Below are positions 43,623 through 51,722 of a DNA stretch of 64,000 nucleotides, in pieces. Positions within the stretch are counted from its first letter, which is position 1. Each line of letters begins with the position of its first letter. Origin of the DNA: Pseudomonas weihenstephanensis. Its GTDB lineage: Bacteria; Pseudomonadota; Gammaproteobacteria; Pseudomonadales; Pseudomonadaceae. The DNA lies in contig NZ_JYLF01000011.1 in the NCBI RefSeq assembly GCF_001043055.1, positions 62,001-126,000 of the forward strand. The letters are read 5' to 3'. The notes under the pieces were generated by a model. That model saw only the letters and a program-made list of their open reading frames with translations. It searched no databases and was not told the DNA's origin. The translations under genes were made by a program, and so were the position numbers.

Positions 43623-44858
43623 ATGCTCATCGCTCAAGGCCAGCGGCTCGCGCTGACAACCCTTACTCACGAGATGCAGATAAAGCTGACCATCAATATT
43701 AAAAGCCCGTTAACACTCGATTGCGTGTGTTTTGGCCTCGATGCACAAGGCAAGCTGTCTGACGACCGCTATATGGTTTTTTTCAATCAACCCGTATCCC
43801 CCTGCCACAGCTTGTCGCTCTCTGACGGAAACGCATTCAGCATCGACCTCGCTCGCGTGCCTGCGACGATTGAACGACTGGTGTTCAGCGCCTCAGTTGA
43901 TGGAAACGGCAGCTTGCGTGATATCCAGTCAAGCAACTTCACCGTGATGCATGCGGATCAGGAGCTTGCCACTTGCCCTTTCAACGGCGCAACTTTCGCC
44001 GAAGAGAAAGCCATCATGGTGGTAGATATTTATCGCAAAAATGGTGAATGGCGCTTGGCAGCAAACCTGCAAGGTTTCAACGCTGGCCTGGCAGCATTAG
44101 TGAACCACTTTGGGGCAACGGTCATCGATACGCCTGCTTCAGCGCCTGCAAAAATCTCCCTGGAGAAAAAAGTCGCGACCGCTGCACCGCAATTGATCAG
44201 CTTGGCCAAAAAAGCCCAAATCAGTCTTGCAAAAGCCAATCTCGACAACGTAAAAGCTCGCGTAGGGCTGGTGCTCGATGCATCAGGCTCAATGCACGGC
44301 CAATATGCCAAGGGCCGTGTACAAGAAGTGATTAATCGCCTGCTGCCACTGGCCGTGCATTTCGACGACGACGGGGCCTTGGATTGCTGGGCATTCGGTG
44401 CCAAAACCTGCCAGTTGTCACCCGTCACACTGAGCAACTATCAACACTTTGTTGAACAGGATAACGAGGGCTGGCGCGACTGGAATGTGGGACGTCGCAT
44501 CAATGACGAACCCAAAGCCATGCGCCAGGTGATCGACTATTACCAGCAAAGCGCAGACCGTACACCGGTCTACGTTCTGTTCATTAGCGATGGCGGCGTC
44601 AGTGAAAACCGCGCCATTACCCAACTGATGATCGAAGCCGCCAAACTGCCGATTTTCTGGCAGTTCGTGGGCTTGGGCGGTCGTGGATACGGTGTGCTGG
44701 AAAAACTCGATGATATGCCGGGGCGGGTAGTCGACAACTGTAGTTTTTTTGCGCTGGACGACCTCAATGACATCAGCGAAGAACAACTGTACGACCAGTT
44801 GATGGAAGAGTTCCCGGACTGGCTGAAGGCTGCAACATCAGCAGGCATCTTGGGCTGA
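43623..44858 (+). CDS. TerD-VWA fusion protein (TerF-like tellurium/stress protein)
   Basis: 411 residues. The N-terminal ~165 residues are a TerD domain (LTLDCVCFGLDAQGKLSDDRYMVFFNQ, quoted core: CFGLDAQGKLSDDRYMVFF), which binds calcium in relatives. A linker (165-205) precedes a von Willebrand A domain with an intact MIDAS DASGS at residues 219-223 and the second aspartate in LFISDGGVSEN. This is the architecture of TerF from plasmid-borne ter operons, but no terABCDE or terZ genes are within reach, so it is an orphan. Cytoplasmic; probably a metal-dependent scaffold in stress response (inference). Confidence 0.87.
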   Translation: MLIAQGQRLALTTLTHEMQIKLTINIKSPLTLDCVCFGLDAQGKLSDDRYMVFFNQPVSPCHSLSLSDGNAFSIDLARVPATIERLVFSASVDGNGSLRDIQSSNFTVMHADQELATCPFNGATFAEEKAIMVVDIYRKNGEWRLAANLQGFNAGLAALVNHFGATVIDTPASAPAKISLEKKVATAAPQLISLAKKAQISLAKANLDNVKARVGLVLDASGSMHGQYAKGRVQEVINRLLPLAVHFDDDGALDCWAFGAKTCQLSPVTLSNYQHFVEQDNEGWRDWNVGRRINDEPKAMRQVIDYYQQSADRTPVYVLFISDGGVSENRAITQLMIEAAKLPIFWQFVGLGGRGYGVLEKLDDMPGRVVDNCSFFALDDLNDISEEQLYDQLMEEFPDWLKAATSAGILG

Positions 44859-44865
44859 CCTTACA

Positions 44866-44895
44866 CGCTCAGAGGCTTGTCAGAGCCGCTGAGCG
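44866..44895 (+). other. Stem-loop between the TerD-VWA gene and the next gene
   Basis: CGCTCAG ... CTGAGCG with inner GGC/GCC pairs, starting 7 bases after the stop. No T-run; it may attenuate rather than end transcription, since the next gene begins 66 bases further. Confidence 0.4.
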
Positions 44896-44960
44896 ACCTT
44901 GTGCTATACCCATATGGAAGATTTCCTGGCGCCAAACAGACTTCACTGACAGAGGTTCGC

Positions 44961-45452
44961 ATGTTCAAAGCACTAGCTGGTCACTTGAAAGACAGAAACG
45001 TCCACACGATCAACGCCTTGCCATCGAACAACATCGAACTGTTCGACTGCTATACCGGCTTGGTGATGGGACTCCTTTACCGAAACTTTCCCCTGCCCGT
45101 CAACATTGATTCTTCCGACTTCATCGACTACAAATCCCCCCATGACATTAATCGGGAGGCTTGCGAAAAAGAGGAACGTCTTTTCCTTGCCACGATTAAA
45201 TGGCTGGCTGACGTGGGGTACATCCATTTTGACGGCATGTCAGGCATTTCGTTTTTCGAGGTCATCCTGACCAACAATGGATTACACATTTTGCGTGCAA
45301 AACCTGAAGGCGCGGAAACGTCAACCACCATTGGCGAAAACCTAGCGCTATGCCTGAAAAATGACGACAGCGCGGACCTCCGCCGAATGGTAGGAGAGGC
45401 GCTAAGCCTAGGGAGCCGCCTACTCAACCCGATGATCCGCTCGGGGATTTGA
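44961..45452 (+). CDS. Unknown cytoplasmic protein with a winged-helix-like C-terminus
   Basis: 163 residues from ATG 44961, preceded by AGAGG at 44951-44955. No signal or membrane segment. The pattern LADVGYIHFDG ... VILTNNGLHIL in residues about 87-115 looks like the wing and recognition part of a winged helix found in several effector-associated or restriction-related proteins, but I do not recognise the family. The N-terminal half contains FDCYTGLVMGLLYRNFPLPV. Co-directional with the TerD-VWA gene 102 bases upstream; the pair may be one unit. Confidence 0.6.
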   Translation: MFKALAGHLKDRNVHTINALPSNNIELFDCYTGLVMGLLYRNFPLPVNIDSSDFIDYKSPHDINREACEKEERLFLATIKWLADVGYIHFDGMSGISFFEVILTNNGLHILRAKPEGAETSTTIGENLALCLKNDDSADLRRMVGEALSLGSRLLNPMIRSGI

Positions 45453-46150
45453 GCCAAGTTCAATGATCAGCATGCCATTCCAAAACTTCTGTACCGGCCC
45501 TTTCTGAAAGCTTTGTCGGTTGACGCAGTGGCATACCCTCGTAGTGTGTGTATGCCGAATCACACCGCTTGGGTGACGTTACCTCCCCCTACAAATTCAA
45601 GTAATGCCAGCAAAGTAGGGAAAGCTGCATTAATAGCTTGGACTGATCTATTTACCGCTGCATTGAAGGAATTCTTACCCCCAGATTCATCTCGCGTGCC
45701 AATAGAGCCTTGCCCCCCTCCGAGTCATCCTTACCGGTTACGCCAGTCACCCCGGCTATGGAGGTCATTCACAGGGGCATTTGTACGGATTGTAGGCCCG
45801 TGCAGAAAAACACACGACACCAGTCAGTTGTTCGCAACGCGTTGTACCGGGAATCACACAGGCAGATTTACATGTCATGGCCATGGGAACACAGGGGGAT
45901 CGAAAAAGTGAATAGCTCAGTAACTGACCGTTATCGGTATCCACCCACGCCCGTTATATTCCAAATTGATGATTACCTATAACCCACCCCCCATCACGAC
46001 CCACAAACAAGTTAATTGTCAGACAAAATAACGGTTTATATATCCGCTCGTCAGGCCAAGCGTTCAAAAAATTCAAAAAACTTGCCCTAAAATTTAAATG
46101 TGCTTTTCTAGTGAAGCGGAACCGACCCATCGTCTTCAAAGGATGAAGTG
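45453..46150. other. About 700 bases with no supported gene
   Basis: Short reading frames exist on the plus strand (45513-45911, 45710-45982), but their composition is irregular (many Pro, Ser, Arg and Cys), none has a ribosome-binding site, and they read like frames in decayed DNA. The right half, from about 45950, is strongly AT-rich and leads into the desaturase promoter; AAAGGATG just before 46148 is the desaturase ribosome-binding site. Confidence 0.55.
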
Positions 46151-47206
46151 ATGAACACTACACATAAAGTTTCAACCCCTACTTTGTCAAAAAAAGAACA
46201 AACACAAATAAACGACATTACTCAAAAAATCACACAGCACAGTAATGATCTGCGCGCACGATATAAGCTATTGGGCTATCAGAACGTGATAGGTGCCAGT
46301 GTCATGGCCTTTTCTGTGGCGGGCATGGTAACCACGGGTACGCTGTATGTGAAAGGCCTGATACCTGGAGGGCTGTGCATTTTAATAAATGCTTTATTGA
46401 CGTCACTCATACATGAATTGGAGCATGATTTAATCCATCGCTTATATTTCAGAAAACAACCCTTTGCACATAACCTGATGATGCTGCTTTGCTGGATCAC
46501 CCGGCCAGGGATGCCAAGCCCTTGGCTAAGACGAGAACTGCACTTTCACCATCATAAAGAGTCGGGCACCGATACTGATGTTGAAGCATGGATTACCACC
46601 AGCGGTAGCCCGTGGGGCGCCAAGCGCTTATTAAAACTTGTCGATGGATTCATTTTTGGCATTGTGAATGCTTTGTGTGCGCCTACCTGGCGAGAAAAAA
46701 TCAGATTAACGATCAAAGTGCTTCGCTTAAATGCACCCATGGGCCTTTTATACTGGGGCTGCTGGTATGTGTTCCTGGGGTATCACTTCTACACATGGGC
46801 GTGCTCTATGATGGGCCTTGCGTATCAGCCTTCCTCAACCACCTCCCTGCTGATGAGCGTGATTAATAGCGCAGTGGTTATCATCATCGCGCCCAATATA
46901 ATACGCCAGTTTTGCCTGTTCTTTATTAGCTCCAACATACATTATTATGGCGATGTGATGCCCCGTAATGCTTTACAGCAAACTCAGGTCATGAATCATT
47001 GGTGGCTGTGGCCATTCCAGTTGTTTTGCTTTAACTTCGGAAGCACGCACTGCATTCATCATTTCGTGGTTAAAGACCCCTTCTACCTTCGCCAAATGAC
47101 AGCAGCGTTTGCTCACAAGTTATTAGCCGAAGCGGGTGTTCGCTTTAATGACTTTGGCACCTATAAACGCGCCAACCGTTACACGCAAACTCAGACAGAC
47201 ACGTAA
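46151..47206 (+). CDS. Membrane fatty-acid desaturase/hydroxylase family protein
   Basis: 351 residues with four or more membrane helices and three histidine boxes: HELEHD (His88-His92), HFHHH (131-135) and HCIHH (300-304), which bind the di-iron centre. It should introduce a double bond or hydroxyl into an acyl chain or a related lipid, at the cytoplasmic face. The coding sequence is clearly AT-richer than the core genes on either side, a sign of horizontal origin. Alone on its transcript as far as can be seen. Substrate unknown; AlkB-, DesA- or sphingolipid-type enzymes all share these boxes. Confidence 0.85.
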   Translation: MNTTHKVSTPTLSKKEQTQINDITQKITQHSNDLRARYKLLGYQNVIGASVMAFSVAGMVTTGTLYVKGLIPGGLCILINALLTSLIHELEHDLIHRLYFRKQPFAHNLMMLLCWITRPGMPSPWLRRELHFHHHKESGTDTDVEAWITTSGSPWGAKRLLKLVDGFIFGIVNALCAPTWREKIRLTIKVLRLNAPMGLLYWGCWYVFLGYHFYTWACSMMGLAYQPSSTTSLLMSVINSAVVIIIAPNIIRQFCLFFISSNIHYYGDVMPRNALQQTQVMNHWWLWPFQLFCFNFGSTHCIHHFVVKDPFYLRQMTAAFAHKLLAEAGVRFNDFGTYKRANRYTQTQTDT

Positions 47207-47361
47207 CCCACATTACTACTCTGCATCCGCTGCACTTGCACAATCCAGCGACAGTGCTCTGGCGTTAATACGCCTTCACCATAACCTTTGGCACAATCGC
47301 AATCACGACATCGTACACTCACGTTCGATAACAGCCACTTTAACCGCAGGGGGCCTTAAGC

Positions 47362-48507
47362 ATGGAAGCAAAAGGGATATGGGCGAAAGAATTCGAAAGC
47401 GTCAAGTGTGCTTTTGAGTCTATCTTTAATGATCCACAGGAGCGAGGGGGAGGACTCTGCGTTAAGATCGGCGATGAAACTGTCATTGATATATGGGCAG
47501 GCTCATCGGATCTTGAGGGCAATAAACCTTGGCTGGAAGATACATTGGTCAACACCTTTTGCGTTGTCAAACCGTTCGCAGCAGTTGCTGCATTAATGCT
47601 GGTTGAGCAAGGGAAATTAGAACTAGACATCCCAGTGGCTCATTACTGGCCGGAGTTCGCACAGGGCGGCAAAGGGCAGATTACCTTGCGCCATGTAATG
47701 AGCCATACCTCCGGGATTCCGACGTTGAGACTGCCGGACCACAATCCTGCGATGTATGACTGGGAGCATATGGTTAATGTCTTGGCTGCTGAACCCTTGT
47801 GGTGGAGACCTGGCTCAGAGCTAGGGTATGGCACCACAACCTATGGCTGGATCATTGGAGAACTGATACGCCGAACTGACGGTCGCAACCCTTGCACTTT
47901 TATCCGTGAGGAAATAACCCATCCCCATGGGTTAGAAGTTCACCTGGGCGTTGAAGAACACCATTATTGTCGCATCGCCCATTTTGACGCGGCTAAAGGA
48001 CGAATCGGCGATCCTTACTCCAAGCAATTACGAGATCTGGTTGTGACCCACTCAGAAGATATTTCAACCCTGGCATTTACCAACCCAGGCATGACGCCCA
48101 AGCGCTCATCTGACCCCAGGTGGTGGGCCTTCCAACAGCCCGGTGCATGTTCACACAGCACGGCAGGTGGTTTAGCCGGCTTTTACAGCACATTACTGGC
48201 TGGGCGTTTGATCAGTAGAGAGATGCTCAATGAGTTCACCAAAGAGCACAGCAACGGCATGGATCGCATTTGGAAGCGACCAATGCGTTATGGCCTAGGT
48301 TGCATGATGGAGCAAAAAGCCGATCCGGATGCCTCGCACTGCATGGGGCCTAACACCTTTGGACATATAGGCCTGGGCGGTCCAATTGCCTTCGCCGACG
48401 CTGAACGTGAGATCAGCTTCAGCTTTGTGACAACCACCTCAGGCGCTCACACAATGATTGATCCACGCGCTCAGCAACTTGCAGCGCTTGCCTACGCGGT
48501 AATCTGA
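47362..48507 (+). CDS. Serine-hydrolase-fold (EstB / class C beta-lactamase-like) protein with Cys at the nucleophile
   Basis: 381 residues of the beta-lactamase (PF00144) fold without an evident signal peptide. Typical landmarks: LVNTFCVVKPFAAVAALMLVEQGKL (SxxK position), LRHVMSHTSGIP, the tyrosine-containing GYGTTTYGW and HIGLGG near the C-terminus. In family members the first motif is SxxK; here it reads C67-V-V-K70, codon TGC at 47560-47562. The enzyme may be a cysteine variant or inactive. Follows the desaturase after 155 bases; both could belong to an imported lipid or ester pathway (inference). Confidence 0.85.
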   Translation: MEAKGIWAKEFESVKCAFESIFNDPQERGGGLCVKIGDETVIDIWAGSSDLEGNKPWLEDTLVNTFCVVKPFAAVAALMLVEQGKLELDIPVAHYWPEFAQGGKGQITLRHVMSHTSGIPTLRLPDHNPAMYDWEHMVNVLAAEPLWWRPGSELGYGTTTYGWIIGELIRRTDGRNPCTFIREEITHPHGLEVHLGVEEHHYCRIAHFDAAKGRIGDPYSKQLRDLVVTHSEDISTLAFTNPGMTPKRSSDPRWWAFQQPGACSHSTAGGLAGFYSTLLAGRLISREMLNEFTKEHSNGMDRIWKRPMRYGLGCMMEQKADPDASHCMGPNTFGHIGLGGPIAFADAEREISFSFVTTTSGAHTMIDPRAQQLAALAYAVI

Positions 48508-48514
48508 AAAACGC

Positions 48515-48550
48515 AGATCAACTTGCCAGACAAAAGTGGCAAGTTGATCT
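48515..48550 (+). terminator. Stem-loop after the hydrolase gene
   Basis: AGATCAACTTGCCA, an 8-base loop and TGGCAAGTTGATCT: fourteen perfect pairs beginning 8 bases after the stop. Followed by ATGTATTAT rather than a pure T-run. Confidence 0.55.
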
Positions 48551-48768
48551 ATGTATTATCCCGATCGCCACACCGACCCTTTTCAATTTCAACGTGGTCT
48601 GCAACTGCACGAAAATTTGCCGGTGATTAGCGGCTGTTCTAAAAGTCAGACTGCTAGTTGCAGCTACTTCTGCGTGTGTCTGCTGTGCGATGGCTGTGCC
48701 TCTGATTCAGGTGCTGGGATGTGATATTTGGGGCAGACACGTTATCTACGAGTTTTTTTGTAACGCAC

Positions 48769-48900
48769 TTACTTGATTTTTAGGGTGACTTTACCTTTTG
48801 ATCTGCCCTGCTCGACGTACCGCAACGCCTCTGCAGTTGATTCAAAAGGGAAGACACGATACTGCGGCTGCCAGCAGCGCTTCGGCTTTGCGTAAATAGT
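48769..48900 (-). pseudogene. C-terminal fragment of a zinc-type alcohol dehydrogenase / quinone oxidoreductase
   Basis: On the minus strand the last about 35 codons read YRVFPFESTAEALRYVEQG followed by RSKGKVTLKIK and a stop, the usual end of medium-chain dehydrogenases (FPF-x5-AL-YVEQGR-x-GKVV). A few bases upstream another frame gives LRKAEALLAAA, the expected preceding helix, so there is also a frameshift. The rest of the gene is gone: the fragment abuts the recombinase remnant at about 48900. Confidence 0.65.
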
Positions 48901-49215
48901 TCGTTGACCCGACTGCGTAGTGGCGACCGCAACCCCTACTTGGTTGTCACAGAGGACGGTCGGAAGGTGACTGCGCCCATGCTGCGCCTGCGCTTTGATG
49001 ATGCTCGTAACGAGGCAATCAAACAGGAAGGAGAATGGCGATATCAAGCTGGCCGAGAGCATTCGGTGGTTTCAATTCCGCGATATCCGCCCCAAAGCAG
49101 CGAGTGAAACCCTAGATTTGGGTGACGCAAGCCGTCTTCTGGGGGCATACCGACAAGCGAATAACTGAGACGGTTTACCGTCGGGCTGGAGAGATAGTGA
49201 AGCCCACCCGCTGAG
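48900..49215 (+). pseudogene. Frameshifted C-terminal remnant of a tyrosine recombinase (phage/island integrase)
   Basis: Three frames in succession match one integrase C-terminus: LTRLRSGDRNPYLVVTEDG and MLRLRFDDARNEAIK; then FQFRDIRPKAASE and DLGDASRLLG; then GHTDKRITETVYRRAGEIVK ending PTR and stop TGA at 49213-49215. The catalytic HxxR region would be RDIRPKAA with the preceding box; LLGHT supplies the second His and the Tyr is in TVYRR. At least two frameshifts, one at a run of five G near 49140, and loss of the N-terminus make it inactive. It ends about 130 bases from the tRNA-Ser 3' end, as expected of an integrase that used that tRNA as its attachment site. Confidence 0.85.
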
Positions 49216-49304
49216 TTAAATTCAGCCCGACTTGCGGAAACGGCCGGAACAAATGCGCAAACGGCACAGCTCGCAGAGAAAGCTTCCTCAAACCACAGAA
49301 ACGA

Positions 49305-49330
49305 CAGAGCCCGCCAAAAGGCGGGCTCTG
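49305..49330. terminator. Terminator downstream of tRNA-Ser
   Basis: CAGAGCCCGCC, loop AAAA, GGCGGGCTCTG: eleven perfect pairs, 13 bases beyond the tRNA 3' end on the minus strand. Followed on that strand by TCGTTTCT. Confidence 0.7.
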
Positions 49331-49343
49331 CGGTGTAGCAATA

Positions 49344-49431
49344 TGGCGGAGGCGATGGGATTCGAACTCATGGACCTGTTACAGTCGACGGTTTTCAAGA
49401 CCGTTGCCTTAAACCACTCGGCCACACCTCC
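49344..49431 (-). tRNA. tRNA-Ser (anticodon UGA)
   Basis: 88 bases including an encoded CCA. The minus strand starts GGAGGTGTGGCCGAG and ends CGCCTCCGCCA; acceptor arms pair. The anticodon stem ACGGT/ACCGT encloses CTTGAAA, giving anticodon TGA. A long variable arm follows, as in serine tRNAs, and GTTCGAATC is the T-loop. It reads UCN codons, mainly UCA. Its 3' end points to the recombinase remnant. Confidence 0.95.
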
Positions 49432-49554
49432 TAACGTTGTTGCGGGCGCCATAATACCTGAATGAAACACGTTGTCAAACTCTCTTGAGCGCTTGTTACA
49501 GAGCCTCTGCTATGATCTTTGCTACTTAACATTTCCAAACACAGGAGTATCGCC

Positions 49555-50226
49555 ATGCGCGAACAGGATTACGCTGTTAATAACAGCGTGCAGGCCGAGC
49601 AGCTAGAGGTTAGCCGTGTCCTGCGCAACACTTATGGCTTACTCGCTTTGACACTGGCTTTCAGCGGTGTGATGGCGTTTGTCGCACAACAGATGCGGGT
49701 CGGGTACCCAAATATTTTCGTGGTGCTGATCGGCTTTTACGGGCTGTTCTTCCTGACTAACAAGCTGCGTGACTCGGTTTGGGGTTTGGTATCGACGTTC
49801 GCACTGACCGGTTTCATGGGTTTCCTGTTGGGCCCAATCCTCAACCGCTATCTGGGCATGCAAGGTGGCGCCGAGGTTGTGGGGTCGGCGTTTGCGATGA
49901 CAGCGCTGGTTTTCGGCGGCTTGTCTGCTTATGTACTGATCACCCGTAAGGACATGAGCTTTTTGGGTGGCTTCATTACCGCAGGCTTCTTTGTGCTGCT
50001 GGGGGCGACGCTGGCGAGCTTCTTCTTCCAGATCAGCGGCCTGCAATTGGCTATCAGCGCAGGCTTTGTGCTCTTCTCGTCGGTCTGCATCTTGTTCCAG
50101 ACCAGCGCCATCATTAATGGCGGTGAGCGCAACTACATCATGGCGACCATCAGCCTGTATGTTTCGATCTACAACCTGTTCATCAGCTTGCTGCAAATCT
50201 TCGGCATCATGAGCCGCGACGACTAA
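49555..50226 (+). CDS. Bax inhibitor-1 / YccA family membrane protein
   Basis: 223 residues with seven hydrophobic helices; AGGAG at 49543-49547 supports ATG 49555. The pattern VSRVLRNTYGLLALTLAFSGVMAF at the start (core RVLRNTYGLLALTL) and NLFISLLQIFGI at the end are the YccA type. In E. coli YccA interacts with FtsH; BI-1 relatives leak calcium or protons. The C-terminal GIMSRDD is short. Followed by a strong terminator. Confidence 0.92.
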   Translation: MREQDYAVNNSVQAEQLEVSRVLRNTYGLLALTLAFSGVMAFVAQQMRVGYPNIFVVLIGFYGLFFLTNKLRDSVWGLVSTFALTGFMGFLLGPILNRYLGMQGGAEVVGSAFAMTALVFGGLSAYVLITRKDMSFLGGFITAGFFVLLGATLASFFFQISGLQLAISAGFVLFSSVCILFQTSAIINGGERNYIMATISLYVSIYNLFISLLQIFGIMSRDD

Positions 50227-50242
50227 TCATCACCCGCAAGGT

Positions 50243-50267
50243 AAAAGCCCGCTTCGGCGGGCTTTTT
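50243..50267 (+). terminator. Rho-independent terminator after the BI-1 gene
   Basis: AAAAGCCCGC-TTCG-GCGGGCTTTTT, a perfect ten-pair stem with UUCG tetraloop and T-run. Confidence 0.9.
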
Positions 50268-50334
50268 ATTGCCTGTTGCAAGCATCTTTGAGCGTCTGGC
50301 TTTATGATTACCGCAGTTTTGCCGAGAGCCTTCC

Positions 50335-50727
50335 ATGAAATTTGCCATCGCCCTTTATTCAGCGGCCCATTCGCCCTCCTCACGTCGAGCACTTCGGTTT
50401 GCCGAAGCCGCATTGGCCGGAGGCCATGAAATCGTGCGCCTGTTTTTCTACCAGGACGGTGTGCACAGCGCATCAAGCACCATCGTCACACCTCAGGACG
50501 ACCAAGATATCGCGCAACAATGGGCAACCTTTGTCACTCAAAACCAGCTTGATGGTGTGGTGTGCATTGCTGCTGCCTTACGACGCGGAGTATTAAATGA
50601 GGATGAGGCCACGCGCTATCAGCGGTCTGCGGTCAATCTAAAAGCACCCTGGGAGCTGTCTGGACTCGGCCAGTTACATGATGCCATTCAGTCTGCGGAT
50701 CGACTGATCTGTTTCGGTGGGGCGTGA
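50335..50727 (+). CDS. tusD: Sulfurtransferase TusD
   Basis: 130 residues of the DsrE fold. The active cysteine is in GVVCIAAALRRGVLNEDE near residue 80. TusD forms the (TusBCD)2 hexamer, accepting persulfide sulfur from TusA and passing it to TusE and then MnmA for 2-thiolation of the tRNA wobble uridine (Glu, Gln, Lys). First of the tusDCBE genes; the next begins 1 base after its stop. Confidence 0.93.
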   Translation: MKFAIALYSAAHSPSSRRALRFAEAALAGGHEIVRLFFYQDGVHSASSTIVTPQDDQDIAQQWATFVTQNQLDGVVCIAAALRRGVLNEDEATRYQRSAVNLKAPWELSGLGQLHDAIQSADRLICFGGA

Positions 50728-50728
50728 T

Positions 50729-51091
50729 ATGTCTACATCACTTTTGATCATCAGCCGGCAGGCGCCATGGTCCGGTCTCACCGCTCGCGAAGCACTGGAT
50801 ATTGTTTTAGCCGGTGGGGCTTTTGACTTGCCAATGGGACTTCTGTTTCTGGACGATGGCGTGTTTCAGCTTGTGCCTGATCAACAATCGGGCACCATCG
50901 AGCAAAAAAATCTGACGGCCAATTTGCAAGCTTTGTCATTGTTTGGCGTCGAAGACGTGTTCGCCTGTAGTTTCAGCTTGGAAGAACGCGGTCTCGCGCG
51001 CACTGCGCTGACAGTGGCTGATGTGCAATCACTGGAACTGGAAAAAGTCCGCGAACTTATCGCCCGTTATGACCAGGTAATCACCCTCTGA
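50729..51091 (+). CDS. tusC: Sulfur relay subunit TusC
   Basis: 120 residues, DsrE/DsrF-like. ATG 50729 follows the tusD TGA after one base. The fold is recognisable from LLIISRQAPWSGLTAREALDI and the closing VRELIARYDQVITL; there is no catalytic cysteine, as in other TusC proteins. Overlaps tusB by one base (TGATG). Confidence 0.92.
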   Translation: MSTSLLIISRQAPWSGLTAREALDIVLAGGAFDLPMGLLFLDDGVFQLVPDQQSGTIEQKNLTANLQALSLFGVEDVFACSFSLEERGLARTALTVADVQSLELEKVRELIARYDQVITL

Positions 51092-51390
51092 TGTCGACCT
51101 TACATGTCCTGAATCACTCGCCCTTTTCAGACAGCCGATTTGGCAGTTGCTTGCGAGTCATGTCCACTCATGACGCGCTCTTGCTCTGTGGCGATGCCGC
51201 TTACGCCTTACAACCGCATAGCCGTGCGCGTGAGACGCTCGACAACATGAAAGCCGAACTGAAGCTCTTTGTGCTGGATGAAGACTTGGTGGCCCGCAAT
51301 CTTCAATGCCCGAACTGGGCTACCCGCGTCGATTACCCAGCTTTTGTAGCGCTGACAATTCGTTATGACAAGGTCAATACCTGGCTATGA
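51091..51390 (+). CDS. tusB: Sulfur relay subunit TusB
   Basis: 99 residues (DsrH family). TLHVLNHSPFSDSRFGSCLR at the start is characteristic, and ALLLCGDAAYAL follows. Third component of the TusBCD complex. The stop overlaps tusE by 4 bases. Confidence 0.92.
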   Translation: MSTLHVLNHSPFSDSRFGSCLRVMSTHDALLLCGDAAYALQPHSRARETLDNMKAELKLFVLDEDLVARNLQCPNWATRVDYPAFVALTIRYDKVNTWL

Positions 51391-51722
51391 CTGCACTCAC
51401 CCTCAAGAGCAAAACCATAGAACTGGATAAGGAGGGCTACCTCGTTGACCTCGACGACTGGTCCGAGGACGTTGCCCAGGCACTGGCGGCGCAAGCAGGC
51501 ATTGAGCTAAGCCCTGAACACTGGGAGATCCTCACGTTACTGCGCAGTTTCTATCAGGAGTTCGAACTCTCACCTGCGACCCGCCCGCTGATCAAATACA
51601 CCGCGCTCAAACTGGGAGCGGACAAGGGTAACAGCCTGCACCTCAACCGCCTGTTTAATGGCACACCTGCCAAACTCGCTGCCAAATTAGCGGGCCTGCC
51701 TAAACCGACTAATTGCCTATGA
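51387..51722 (+). CDS. tusE: Sulfur relay protein TusE (DsrC family)
   Basis: 111 residues. FDKEGYLVDLDDWSEDVAQ-like start (here LDKEGYLVDLDDWSEDVA) and the C-terminal arm PKPTNCL with the conserved penultimate cysteine that receives sulfur from TusD and hands it to MnmA. It overlaps ybiB by 4 bases, so the phosphoribosyltransferase-like gene is translated with the tus set. Confidence 0.95.
   Translation: MTALTLKSKTIELDKEGYLVDLDDWSEDVAQALAAQAGIELSPEHWEILTLLRSFYQEFELSPATRPLIKYTALKLGADKGNSLHLNRLFNGTPAKLAAKLAGLPKPTNCL

Noticed and set aside
45513..45982. Two plus-strand frames in the AT-rich gap
   Set aside because: Irregular composition, no ribosome-binding site, no recognisable domain; more like decayed DNA.
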